Part shown: in pieces, positions 33,487 to 47,700 of the stretch
Position numbering within the stretch: position 1 is the first letter of the stretch
How the letters are laid out: the number at the start of each line of letters is the position of its first letter
Origin: Juglans regia
Lineage: Eukaryota; Streptophyta; Magnoliopsida; Fagales; Juglandaceae
Direction of reading: 5' to 3'
Length of the DNA stretch: 64,000 nucleotides
Assembly: GCF_001411555.2 (NCBI RefSeq)
Contig: NC_049914.1
Span: 10,964,847 to 11,028,846, forward strand
The notes under the pieces: model-generated
The model's input: the letters and a program-made list of their open reading frames with translations, nothing else
The model's database searches: none
What the model was told of the DNA's origin: nothing
Translations under genes and position numbers: made by a program

Positions 33487-36330
33487 TTTATAACGGAAGT
33501 GATATTAGAATATGTTGTGAAGTGGCTTTGCTAGACGGCGGTGATAAAGTCGAGTGTTTTGAAACCAATCGACTTTCATTGATGAAGACCTCCATGTCAA
33601 CAATAAAATTAGGAATGTCTAAAGCATTCTTTCCTAAAGTGTGAGCAACTACATTTGATTCCCTATTGATATGTTTAACAGACCATTGAGCATAACTTTG
33701 AAACTTATACTTGATATCGGATACAAGCATTTCTGTGCAATTCAAATCTGCCATTGATCCTTGAATAGCCTTTACCACTTTAATTGCATCCCCCCCTCTA
33801 GTATTATTCTCCTCGGTCTCAAATCAATACCAAAGATTGTTGCTTGGAGGGCTGCATAAGTCTCTGCTAACAGAGAATCTGGAAACAAATCTTTTTTCTC
33901 TCTCATTGTTGCCATAATATTGCCCTCCCAATCACGAACTATAATCACAATTCCAACCCTGCAATTCATCCTATCCATTGCAGCATTCCAATTGATTTTG
34001 AAAAATTTTCTTGGGGGAGCTTCCCATCCACCTATCTGACTATTTGCAATTGCTTCCTAACTAGTAACCTTACATTGAGAGTCACTAAAGTTTTGCAGTA
34101 GCTGTTGTACATGTTGCACCAGAGAATTTGGGTGGGTGAGAACTTTCTTAAAAACAAAATCATTTATTCTCCTCTAGAGTTTCCAAAGCACTACTGTCAT
34201 TTATTTCATCTGCTCTTGTGAATCTTCTTTGAACATTGCCCCCACTCATCTCTTGTAGCAACAAATTCCCATAGTGCATGTTCAATAGATTTTGGTTCCT
34301 GTAAACAGAAAGGACAATAAGGATTTTCCACTATTTTATTTTTGAACAAGTTTAGCTTAGTAGGCAACACATTTAGGCAAGCTCTCCATAGCAAAACATT
34401 TCCGGCATTTGGGATTGCTAGCTTCTAAATCTTAGTCCATCTTTCTCTTTTTGTGTTGCTTTGAGAAGTTTGGCCTTGTGATCTACTTTGATACTTCACC
34501 TTGAAGATGATATGCACTCATGACTGTAAAGAATCCATTATCTATGCACCTCCACATTATTTGGTTTGCTCTATTGCTTAGACTTATGGGAACTTGACAA
34601 ATGATCTCTGCTTCAACATCTGAGAAAACTTGTTTGACCAAATTGAGACTCCAACTCCTCTTGTTTGCATCAATAAGTTCAACTACTTTAGTCTCTGCAT
34701 TTAGAATTTTTCACTACACTTTAAGGCTTGAAAGACTTTTTTTATAACGAGGTCTGAAAGAACTTGGTTAAGGAAACCATTTGTCTGACCAAATTCTAAC
34801 AGATTCTCCATTGCCAATTCTCCAAATGATTCCTTTCTCAAGCAATGATATTACTAATAATATGCTCCTCCAAACAAAAGATGGATTCCTGCCCATCTTT
34901 GGTTGAAGAAAACTTTAGGGAAATATTTAAGTTTGAGAACTCGAGCAACAAGTGAGTTTGAGGACTGTAACAACCTCCAATCTTGCTTTGCCAACATTGC
35001 AAGGTTAAAATTCTCAAAATCTCGAAATCCTAACCCACCTATTCACTTTGCCTTCCCCACCTGGTCCCATTTAGTCCATTGAACTCTTCTTTCCTGGCCT
35101 ATTTGACCCCACCAGTAACCTTGCATAAATTTGTTAATCTCTTGCAGAAGGCCTTTGGGAAGTTTATAAGCTCCTATACTATAGGTAGGGATGGTTTTTA
35201 TTACTAATTTGATCAATATCTCTTTTCCAGCTTCAGAGAGATACTTCAGCTTCCAGTTGCTTAATTTAACCCTCGCCCTATCCAGAATACCTTTGAAAGA
35301 TTTGGATCGAGATCTTCCTACCAGAGCTGGCAAACCAAGATACTTTTCATAGGAACTAATGGATCAAATGGCTGTAATGCTAGTGATTATGTCTTTTGTT
35401 TCTTTCCTAGTATTGTTGCTGAAGAATATAGATGTTTTATCTTTATTCAATCTCTGGCCAGATGCTTGTTCATAAACTTCCAGTAGATTGAGTAACCTAC
35501 TTCATTCCAAAGAATTAGCATGACAAAATAACGAACTGTCATCTACTAAAAATAAGTGAGTAATAGAGAGTTGTCCTCTTACCATGGGAATATCATTAAT
35601 TATACCAGTTTCTTCAGCTCTAATTAGTAGCATGCCAAGAGCTTCTGAACATAAGATAAACAAGTAGGGTGATAGAGGATCACCCTGCCTAATGCCCTTT
35701 AACGATTTAAAAGCTTTTTATGGAACTCCATTTAGTAGTAGTCAATAAGAAACAGTGAAGACACACTTCATAATGAGATCAATCCCTTTACTGGCAAAAC
35801 TCATCCTTTTCATAACAACTTCAAGAAAGTTCCACTCAATCCTATCATATGCTTTACACGTCCAATTTTAAGGACATGTATCCAGCTTTCCCTTTCATTC
35901 TACTTTGCATTGTGTGCATATAGATTCATAGGCAACAATCACATTATCAGATATTAATCTCCCAAGGATAAAGACACTTTGGGTGGGGGAGATGATCATT
36001 GGTAGTATAGTTCTCAATCTATTGGCCAGCACTTTTGCAATGATCTTATAAACTATATTGCAGAGACTTATTGGCTTGAACTCAGAGACTTTTGTGGGAT
36101 TTTTGGTCTTTGGAACCATAGCTATAAAGGTCTCATTTATGCCATCTGTCCATCTATTAGAGTTTAGGGCTACCAGAACTGCATCAAAAATATCTTGGCC
36201 AATTATGTTCCAATGCTCTTGGAAAAATCATGCTGGAAAACCATCTAGGTCAAGAGAACTTAAAGGATTTATTTTGAAAACAGCTTCTTTGACCCCTGTG
36301 GCAGAAAATTCTTGAAGCAACATAGCATTC
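33487..36330 (-). mobile_element. LINE (non-LTR) relic, reverse transcriptase to RNase H
   Basis: Reading from high to low coordinates gives broken pieces of a plant L1 polyprotein. Reverse transcriptase: FKPISLCNIVYKIIAKVLAN, then IRQGDPLSPYLFILCSEALG, then HLFLVDDSSLFC, where the FADD box has become LVDD. Then the thumb region (LSNWKLKYLSEAGKEILIK), a zf-RVT finger (NPYCPFCLQEPKSIEHALW) and RVT_3-type RNase H (SLLAETYAALQATIF, KHINRESNVVAHTLGKNAL). There are multiple stops and frameshifts. The endonuclease and ORF1 are absent, as in a 5'-truncated insertion. No poly(A) end was located with certainty. Confidence 0.85.
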
Positions 36331-36934
36331 ATCTCCTAAAAATCAAAGAAGGAAATGACTCTCGATAAAATCAAGAGTGTTTGTAGTATTTATTTCTTTT
36401 CTTATGAACTAATATAATCTTTGTATCTGTTTTGGACCGTAATTAGATGACCCAAAATTGAACACATTAGGAAGTCCCTTCTCTCACCCTAAAAATAACA
36501 TAATCATCATATTGGATTCTATTATCTGGTTACTATTTAGGACTAGAGATAGCTTATAAGTTTTTCCTCTCTCAAAACACCACTTTCAACAGACATATTT
36601 GGAGTAAAAGGATGAAGTTGGTTCTTCAAATGACGAAGATAATCTCTCAACCAATCTACTTATGCATCTTATGGATGAAATTAGATTGTTTGAATCGAGA
36701 TTTTTCTAACAATGTTATAAATTTATTGAGCATAGGTTACTTTCGCTTTGGGATTGTTTGGTCTACATTCCTTTGTCCATTCAAGTAGGGTGGATCTATC
36801 AGTATTTTGCATATGGTAGCCAGCCATGAGAAAGTACGTTGCAGTTGTTGGGCAAATGAGCATGCCGTTCTTCCTTTTTGGGGCTATTGTTGGTTGATCA
36901 TGCATCCCTATTCCCTAGGCTCATCTTATATTTA

Positions 36935-37116
36935 AGTCTCGTTTGAATAGTGAAAGTGTTTCATCTCATTTCATCTTATCTCATCATTACAATTTTTCTA
37001 AATTCTCGTACAAAATATAACAAACAATTCAATTTTTTCAAATTTCAAAATAATAATAATATTTTATTCAACATTTATCTAAAAATATATTATCTTGTCT
37101 CACTATCCAAACCGTA
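36935..37116 (+). mobile_element. Tourist-like MITE
   Basis: It has inverted ends gtctcgtttgaatagt and actatccaaaccg, and an interior catctcatttcatcttatctc...attacaatttttctaaattc, the same as in the copies at 51394 and 60543. TTA-type flanks are plausible but not exact. Confidence 0.6.
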
Positions 37117-38754
37117 AATTAGTTTCACTATTACTTGAGGGAGCATCTGTATTTCCCAAGTGTGGAATTGTCCCACGTCCAAGGAGAGAGTATCGACCTT
37201 CAATCACCACCATTTTAGCCCTATTTCCGTTTTTCGTTTCGTTTTTTTTTTTTTTAAACAAAATTGCAAATCCTTTTTTTAATCAATTTATATAAACTGT
37301 AAAAGTGCCACTTCGTTGGGTTGCCATTCAGAATGTGAAAGAGCTCTTTACATTATACTCAATAAATAGAATAGTATTCTCGAATGGACAACAAAAGGTA
37401 GGCATGAGAAATATGCACTCCTTTAAGATCATCCAGCAAAATTTAGCTTGTGCAAAAACAAATTTTTTTTTTTTTTTTAGTTGTTATATATTTTTTTGAC
37501 TTTTCAAATGGTTTTTTGGATTCGTCTAATGTTTTATATACTTGACACAAACATGGTTTCCCAAGTACCACATGACAAACTGACATCATTGCCGACGCTA
37601 ACCAAAAAGAATTTTGATGGTGAACCAATTTGATCGTTTTTCTCGTTCTTTATAGGTTGAGAATGGGATTTTAAAAAGAAAAAACTCTATTCATAAGCCT
37701 CAAACGCCACATACCATTCTTTTTATTATTTTTTTTCTCTTACCAAATATGTGATATATAAATAATAAGTAGAAGAATTCAATTATGTTAAGAAAATAAA
37801 ACCAAAAATAAAATTAAAAATAAAAGAAAGCGTTGTGTGTGAAACTTATGAATAGCAAAGCAAAATTGGTAGAAGCGGGTGTGTATTAAAAAAAGCAAGA
37901 TAAAATAAGGGTGTTATTAATAGGAGTGGGAAAAAAAAAAAATCATTCGATCTAAACGGCCCAAATCTATGACTAAATCTACATTTTTAAGGATTAATGG
38001 GAAAATGTGCAAATGAGAAGTAATTTACATGTTTACCCAATAATCTATAGACATTTATCCTCCTGAGATTAGAGTTTGGCATACAAAATGAACATTCATA
38101 ATCGATTAACAAGAAGTCTAAATGAACAACAAGCTGCATTACCTTTGTGACTAAGCAGCATAACAGTATCCATAGCTTCATAACATCATAGCAATTCAAC
38201 AATAAAAACAAACCTATCATCATTATAGATCAGAATTTGTACGATAATATGGTTGAATATTAAGCAGGTTGCAGCCGCATATGGAATTAACCAAAATAAT
38301 AGATCCTTACAAAAATGGGACTCAGTAAAACTGTGATGAAAAACCATTACATCAAAGAGTTACAAATAGAAAAAGGCTCAATTCCTAGTAAAATCCACCC
38401 TAGCTTTTGTGTGTGTATAAGATTTTGTAATTCTGCCTTCTCAAAGAACCAGAATCCAGAAATTCTACATCTATTCCCACCTCCTCTTTACAACATGAGC
38501 GTCCCCCCTCCCCCAAAAATAAAAGAAAGAAAAAAAAAATATTTTTTTTCTTGGCCATGGCTCTTAGCAGAGCCCTTTTATGCCAGTACATCCAAAGAAT
38601 ACGAGCCAGGGTTTATGGTTCTACGTCAAAATAAAGTGTTAGAGAAAACCAACGTCCAATCCGGGCTGCTTCTTTTGGCAATGTTCATGCCTCTCTAAAT
38701 ACTACATTTCCTTTCAGAAACTTAAAGCAAAATGAAATGTGGGACGATGGACGA
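37117..38754. other. Intergenic, 3' side of VHA-a1
   Basis: No coding sequence is recognised. It is AT-rich with homopolymer runs (T at about 37241 and 37471, A at 37930). The last 300 bp or so before the stop codon at 38755 should include the 3' UTR of the V-ATPase gene. Confidence 0.4.
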
Positions 38755-41700
38755 CTAGTCCTCATCCTCGATTAAGGTGGTAAAAGAGAAAGGTCTGAAT
38801 TTGTACCCATCACCATGATAGAATTTGTTTTGAAATTCTACCCAATGAAGACGCAGGGCATGAAGAAAAGCGCTGAGAGTCTCCATCATGAGTAATATAA
38901 AGGCAGTCGTGAAGGCAAAAACAGCTAGCCCCACTAACCGGATGATGATGTTGTCATACCTGTCATAACCATCCATAACGGTAATATCACTCACAAAAGA
39001 ACAAGCAAAACCAGTCGCATTTATAATAGAGGGTATATGACTATTAATTGTACTCAAACGCATGAATGATTATAGAAACTGAGTGAAATGTTGTGGATCA
39101 ACAAGATACGACAGAGTATAATGTATTTGTAGCATGTATTAAGTGTTTTCAATTGAAGTTCTCAAACTGTTAATTGAAGAAAATAAATGGATAAATCAAA
39201 AAAATTAACTAGAAAACTAATTTTTTCTTAACTCGAACAAGATATTGATTAAAGCAAATCAATCCATCCAACTACAGCTTATTTTTTCATTTATGCAAGG
39301 TCTGTACACAAGTGGAAAAACAAGTACAAACAGACCTTGTTATAGCTTAATGGTTGTAATTACTCTAACAAAATTCGGGCATAACTACAAACTAAATGTC
39401 AGGACGCAATGTAGATCAGAGACTTCTATATCTTATTACTTGCATGTAAGATCACTTTCTTCAAATTAATTCAAAGGCACCCCCTTCTCCCACAATCTTG
39501 ACTAAATTTTCAGTCTCTCATCACCCCCCTCCCCCAACATACATATTTTGCTCAATGCAAACAAATAGCACGTTATGCGAAAGTCGTAAAAATTAAAACT
39601 CACCCCCAAGCAAGCAGGAGGACTTTCTCATAGAAAACAGTTGACAATTCCGAGTGTGCTAAGCTGTAATTGCAGCAAGCAAGAAAGATCAATTAGACAA
39701 CTATGATTAAAAAAAAGAAAGGAAGAAAGAGACTAACAAAGATTAGAGGATAACTGTCTCAGCACCTTAAAGCCCAAAGTCGAAGATATGATGCTGTATT
39801 TGAAACTGCACCAAGAACAAACTCTATAGAATGTATCATTTGGTGCACAAAGACCTCACTAAAATTGAAGTCCTCAAGATGTAGCCTTGCAGAATCGGGT
39901 TCAACCTCAAGATCCATCTCAGAGGTACCTAGTATTCCATAGCTGCGACCTTGAAATCTCTGGCAATATCCATCAAGATAAGTCAATTTTCAACCTTTCA
40001 AGCCCTAATGTATCTCCCCACAGTTACAGCTATTGTAGAGACACGAGTAAAAATTAAAATTGATTTTGGGTCCACAGACCAGTATGGGATTAAGGATTGC
40101 AATCGACAATTTATGAGGAATACGTGCGTGCATTGCATATTTCATGAATAAAATCAATTGCTTTACTAGCACTCAAGGATGCTTAATAGGAGCACATAAT
40201 GTGGATACATAACGGGATGCTGCAACCAAATTTTATATCCATGCATTTTTTACCCTTCAGATAAAAGTTTCAGATATGTTCAAATGATAAGTCCACCGAG
40301 TACCATATTAAGTGAAACAATATTGAGTCTTTCATAAAAATGATGACTATATAAGCATCTGAACATTCCAAGGCATAGAAGGCAGACAATTTGAAATCCA
40401 AAATCGCCACTAACCTATTTGTCTACCTAGCACTGCACCACAAGATCCCCCCTCCCCCACTGAAACAAGTGGTATGGTTAACTTCACCTAGTGTCAAACA
40501 AGCTATTACTATAGACTCTCAACAGTTTATGGACTCACATATTGCCATGAAATATAAAAGCTATCACGCACCATAATGAGTCGAGCAATGAGTTTCTCAT
40601 ACCCAAAATAGAATTCCATTACTCCTATGGCATGTTAGTTCATGGGAAAATGTCCATTAATACCTAATCCATGTGATAAGGGTACACGTGATGAGCATGA
40701 TATGGGTATCTAATCTAGAAGGTTGAGAAGAAATAGCCCATCGAGGGACGCAAGAAACACTTCTTTTACATCAACGAAATAAACTCCCAAATAAGAATTC
40801 CATGTACGCTAATGGTATCCATGTGATGTTAGGTGCAGCTGATGCAGACAATATTGGTGTCTAATCCAAAAGTGGGAGAAGTAGTGGGGCCCAGTAGTTG
40901 GAGCAATGAGTCATACACTGACCCATATAGCTCAACTACTCTTAAGAAAATTGTCATAAGCACAATTTTGACCGGAGATAAGCCACTACACATTGTAGAG
41001 ATTTTAAAGAAATGTATTTAGCCACACATTGGGGACGATCTAGTATTACAAGCAGAAAAATCAGGTTGAAACTGTCCACCGCAGGAGGAAACTATGGAAA
41101 TTGTTTAGGAAGAATGAAGAGTAAATGTAAACATCATAAATTTTTCCTATCATATAGCTCTAGATATTATTTTGTAAGTAAAAACATAGGTTGAAGGTAG
41201 GTAGGAGAAGCTATACTTCTGAGCAAAACATATATTAAAGGCAAGTATAAATTATTGTACCTCCGTATGAAGCCTCTTCAAAATAAAAGGTTTTGGAAAA
41301 AGCATCCATGGAACTGCGATTAGGGCCAAGAGCAATAAAATGATCTGCAAAACTTGAGCATTAATTACCACATAGAATGACAAAAAAAAAATTTGAGTAA
41401 ACACATTCAGAAACAATGGAATGGAGATCATGCCTGGAGAGGTCTTTGGCCCCAAAACAACTGATTCTCCCCAAGATCATCAGTGGGGCTCAGGAACATG
41501 TAAATCATTACATGATAGAGGTCTGCCTGAGAACCAGTGCACCATTTTGTGATGATAAGAAGTGAAAGATACCCGAAAAGGCTGTTAAGAAATATCATCT
41601 GTGGCACAAACTGGTACCTATCAACAGGATGCAGAGTTAGTTCCACACTTGAATTCCCTCAGGAAGAAGGGCTGAGACTAAATGTGGGTGTAAGAGCAAG

Positions 41701-44700
41701 AGGAAGGGTGAAGGGGACATGCCTTATATCCAGTGAGCTGCCAAAAAAGTGTCCATTGAAGTAACTTAATATGATTCCTAAATTCATCTGGGCCACACCT
41801 AACAAAATCGACATCTTCATTTTCAGAGAATTCAAAAAAGGCAGCTCTGAACGACTTCCTCGCCAACTGGGATCCACACCAAATGGGTATGGATCTTTGT
41901 ATTTAACTAAGCCAGTGGTCTTTGCATCCCTGACAAGAGGAATAAACGTTAATTATAAAACTAGACAGCTGCATGACCAAATTCTTTTAAGGAAAAAGGT
42001 TCTGACCATATACAGCCATATAACATAAAAGAGCTAAGAACCTATTTAAGTTCGAAAGGCAGGTGCTGAAGACAACAAATTTGCACAAGAATGCATGAGA
42101 TGCCTAAGAATCGACAAGAATGTCTTGGGAGATCAAGAATATGAGAAAAATGAATTTGCTTGTATCCATCACTAGTGCTTAGTGATACTTAGGCGTATTC
42201 TGTGTATACTTCCTTGTGTACTTGGGCTATGCCTTTTTCTATTAATAAAGTTTTACTTATAAAAAAAATGAATAATGAATAAATATGAAAAGCTTTCAAT
42301 CTCAATGACACCTGAAAAAAACTACCAAATTTAAAGGTCATTGCCCAGTACTCAAGATTAGTCGGGACGCTGTTCCTGGACACCCAGTGCCAATCTAAAA
42401 AACAAAAGGTCATTGCACAGTACTAAGCTTAATGGTATTTAAAAAGCCGTGTTGAGGGTTAAATTATAGTGGAGTTGAAGATTCATAGCATTGCGGCAAT
42501 AGATAAATCAACAAAACCTCTAATCCCCCAGGGAAAAGGTCAAAAATAAAAACTATCCAATGGAAAATCAAACTTCCTCGCAACGAAAATCTCTCCACAA
42601 CAGTGTAAAGATGACTAAAATCTAAGAGAAAACATATTAATGCAATTGAACAGCACTGTCTGCTTACAGATTATATGGCATCAAGCAGATTCACCATCAT
42701 GGTGACAGTGCACACACCCTAGACTAACCTGATAAAGATTTAACCAGCCCTCCCCAATTCTTTCTTCTTTTTTCTCATTTTCTTTTTTTTGGCAAGCCAA
42801 TTTTTTTTAAAATGCAAAGGGCGCAACCGAAGCACACAAGATGTATACAAGAGAAAGCACCCAACTAGGAATTAATCCACATACAATTGCCTTTCGCTCA
42901 TTTTAAAAACAAAAAATTCTACAAGCCATGTTTGTTACAAAGTTAAGATGCAAAGAAACAACACAAAAAACAAAAGCAAATCTTCCCAATGCTGCAACGT
43001 AGATTTCCACTAAAACAGCCAAAGGATAAGAATAGATAACACCAGAAATTTTTAATTTAATCAGAGATCTGAGAAATGCACCAGGTAAAAATGCACCAGA
43101 TAATATATGCATCAGGAAGCACAAGAATATTACAATTAACACCAGAAATTTTTAATTTAATCAGAGATCTGAGAAAGGGATAGATAACACCTACCCGCAT
43201 GAAGTCTCTCGGCATTTGTAAGCAGACCCACCAAATATGTGAAAAGGAACAGAGAAGAATTCATTGTAAATCAACCCACAGTAAATTGAAAATAGAGACA
43301 TCAAAAGAAGCACATAGCGTCCACCATAGACCATCTCCATAATGCTTCCAAGTTTCTGCGGGAAGCATGTATGACATCAGGTGTTAAGACTCACGTGGTT
43401 AACACAAATTCCCTTGTGTCAGATGCACTTCTAGAAGCATACAAAGTTAACGGCCACACTTGTTTATACCAAAAATAGTTTATCCTGAAAATATTATGAC
43501 CACATCCTTGCTTCATTTTCAAATATGAAGGGCCCTGCCTTGGAGAGGTTCCCCGACACCAAAAATACAAAAAAAAAAAAAAATCACCACATGGTGATCA
43601 TCATCAAGGTCATCCATTAAAAAAAATAGTTCAGCAGCATTATTCTTTTCCTGACGTTCCTCCCAAAAAGAGCTATCGCCCATCAGAGGGGAAAGGATTA
43701 ATAGCTGTATGCTAATTCAATTCTCCCACAAATAGAACAGAATTCCTCTTCCTGCTACCATCAATTTGCAGTGCTGCTTCAATTACCAATACCCATATAC
43801 CCATATGGCAAACATTGTTGCTTTAATGACAAAAGCTCTTACTGTGTGGAGTAGAAACAGTACCAGTGGCAGCAATCAAAGATGTGGGAATCAGTGGAAA
43901 TAATGCCATTGTGGGGGCTACGACTATCACAGTTGAGCTCAAAGCATATTTTTAGCATTATTACGACTCTTTTGAATCTAATATGGCCTATTACATTTTC
44001 ATCAGCCTCTAACAATCAACCCTTTGTAATACAAAATGCAGGACATATTGTAATACAGCACTAGCCAAGTATTTTTTTATTCTATAAGAACACCTCTTTG
44101 AACACATAAAAGAACATACCCGTGTACTAAGCTTGCTTTCACGAGCTATAAGAACTAATGCTCCCAGCAACAAGCATATTCCATGACCCCAGTCCCCAAA
44201 CATCACAGCAAAAAGAAACGGAAACGTAACAACAGTGTAAACAGAAGGGTTTGCTTCCTGATATCTTGCAACACTGCATACAAATTGTTTCATTATGTCT
44301 CTAATCAAAAAGGAAAAGACCTGTCCAACATAAGTGATAGCAGCATGCTTCAACCCTTTCCTCCCCCCCCCCCCTGATAAGTAGCATTTTTTACTCACCC
44401 ATATGCATCAACAATTTCTTGAAATACATTTGTAAATTTGTTGGTTCTGAAATATGTAGGAGGTGATTCCACAGCATCCATCACATGAAATATTATGCCC
44501 ACTTGTGAATTGCTATCAAATGTTGCACGTTGTAGCGCAGCCTGAATCTGTTGAGTCATTTGAAAAAAAAAAATTAAAGTAACTGTAAGCATGAAAGTAT
44601 TTATCAACAAGTAAAATTCAAGTAACTGCAAAGCACATATTTAACCAAAAAAATATCATTATAGTCAGAAAGCAAAACAATTTACCTGATTTTTTGCAAA

Positions 44701-47700
44701 TATAGGGCACCAGCCCTCTCCAACAAGACATTTTTTTGTGACATCAAAATTTAGCATATTCAATATATCATAGACAGCTTTCTCCCTTCTTACCTGGGAA
44801 AGTATAGGAAGCATGAAAATAGTTATTAGTATCACAATAATGATAAATCACTCTCACATCATCACATCTGAAGTCACTAACTAAACAAGACAAAAATTCT
44901 CTGAAGCTACCATGCTGATCCATTTTGCCAGGTGGATACTTAAGGAAGCTAGGGCCTTGTTTCGGTGACGGATCCCGGCATCCAAAGTGGCCTCCAATTC
45001 ACCAAGACGTGATGAAACCTGTAACAAAAAACTTGAGCTTTTGGCCAAAATAATAGAGTGCCCATTATTATTATAGTCGATAACTACGATATTAGTAACA
45101 TTAGGTAAGAGTTAGAGGAGGGCAAAGTTGAGTTCAGTCAAATTTTTAATAACTTCTAAATAGTCCTGAACAATATCATTCTATGAAAATTAGAGTATGG
45201 ACATCCTGAAAAATAAAGAGCAAATCAATAACCCACAGGGGTATACTCATAAAAAAATGAAGCAGAATGAGAAGTCCCCATGAGAAAAGAAACATAAAAA
45301 ATTTAACTAAGAGATTTTTAAATTTTTTCCCAATAAAAAAAACTAAATAGAGCCAACATCCCTGTCAGAATACTTACTTCTCTAGTTATTTGCCTCTGCT
45401 TAGTTATGTCTTCGGGAACAGGATAGAAATTTGCCCCAAATGCTTCACAAATTTTAAGAATCTTTGTTTTTGCCTGATCACCCGAAAAAAAGACTACAAA
45501 TACGGTTTTCTCAACCTGCAAGGGTCAACTCAGAGGAATTAGTATGGCAGCATAAGATGATTCAATAACTTCTTTTGAGAAGCAACAAAATCAACCAGGT
45601 CAGTATAAAAAGGGACATGAATGTAGAAACTCAAGTATTAAGAATTGGAATCACAACCACATTTTGCAGATAGCAAAATTAAGGGAAACAGAAATTATCA
45701 AAGCAATCAAGAATAATAAGAAGGAAGCAGACCATTTCACTTGACACAGGATCCATGATCTCTTCATCAGCCGATGCCTGATTGAAAAGCATATTGCCCC
45801 TTGTAGCACGAAACAACATCCTTTCAAATCTAAGAACTTTGGATTTACATATAATTCCACTAATAAACCTTAAACCAGATTGGTCTGATCTCCCAGATCT
45901 CATCTCCTGTAAAATGAATCATTGATGAAAATGTAACCACATTCTAAACTAAACAATAGCTCCAACATTATTGGGCATATGAACAAGTACCTGCTCAAGT
46001 AGCGATGCTGTCTCAACATAGTCATCCTTTAAGTACACATTCTCGTCTAGTTCTCTTTCTGAAACTGCATGACTGCCACTTGATACAAGAAAGCCTACTG
46101 CCTGGAGTTGCCCCCACAATCCATATAGGAGAAGGGATAGGAGAAACAAGCATTTGACATTAGATTTCGAATGTAAGAGTCATATATTATACCTTCTCAA
46201 AAATAAAAATGACCTTAATGTATAAGAGAGTTATATAAACCATTAAAAGTATAAAGCTCGATGGAATAAGGAAACAGATGCTAAATATGGAACTTTTTTT
46301 TTTTTTTTTCGAAAAGTAATAAGAGATTTTATTCCCAAGAATAGGTGTAAGCCCAAGAACACAGGACGTATACAAAAGAGATACCTACTACATTCTAAAA
46401 TCAACAGGAAATCTAAAACAAATTCTGGAAATTATCATCCATTACAAAACTTTTAGCCCACAAGCTCAAAGTACTAAAGAAAAAATCCCTAAGGTCTCCC
46501 AACGAACGTTCTTTGCTAAATTATGGAACTAGTGCATTACCAACAGAATAATAAAACTGACTGTGAAAGCAAGACCCTACCTTGATAATAATGCTTGTAA
46601 ATGAGCACCAATGCATCACATAAAGTTCTAATCTGACAAGAATATTCCAAAAATAGATGTTCAAAAAAATAAAAATTTTGAAAGAAAATCAAACACCAAT
46701 GTCTCTTGACTAAACTTCTTTGTGGTATGTAAATTCTTTATTTTTCTCATCAATAAGTGTAGTTGGGAAATATTACTGATAAATTAATCAGAACTCAGAA
46801 ACAGATAGATTACCAGCCCTGTAGCCTAGCAATATTTTTTGTGTTACCCACCATATGATGTCAAAGATTGGGGCTTTTTCCCTTTTCTTTAACAAGTGTT
46901 TTCAAAGCATGTAAGAGTTTATGGGCCAAATGTGGACAGAGATAGGAGGGTTTTATGGGATGAGATAGTTGGTTTGAGCAGTTGGTGGGACTTACCTTGG
47001 TATATTGGAGGTGATTTTAATATCACTCGGTTCCTGAGTAAAAGATCGGGAGAAGATCTGCTTAGTCATGCTAGGACTGAATTCTCTGAGTTTATTTTTT
47101 ATATGGATTTGGTGAATTTACCTCTGGCAGGGGGCACGTACACATGGTCCAACAATCGGGCTTGGTCTTGTTTGGACAAGTTCTTGGCCCCTTCTTGGGA
47201 GGCTCATTACTCTACGTTGCTCCAAAAGAGATTACTTAGGGTCTGTTAGGACCATTTCCAGATTTTTCTGGATTGTGAGGACATTCACGAGGGTAGTAGA
47301 TATTTCAAGTTTGAAAATATGGGGTGCTGAGAGTTGAGGGATTTATGGAGAAGGTGACATTGGCAGTCCTCGTATCTCATGGAGGGCACACCAAGTTTTA
47401 TTTTGGCTGGAAAAGTCAAAGCCTTGAAGAAGGATTTGAAGACGTGGAATGCTGATGTCTTCAGGAATATTGATAGCCAAAAGAGGTCGCTTTTGGAGTA
47501 TTTGCACATTTTGGAGGGGAGGGAGGTGACTATTATTTTTAAGGAGTCTTTTAGGAAAAGCTTTATCACCTTGGGAGCCCGAAAAGGTGCTTTGATAGAA
47601 GAAATCTCATGGAGACAAAAATTGCGAACCCTTTGGCAAGAACACTAGGTGGTTAATTCTCGCCATAGAAGCAATGCCATTGAGATGTTTCAAGTTGATG

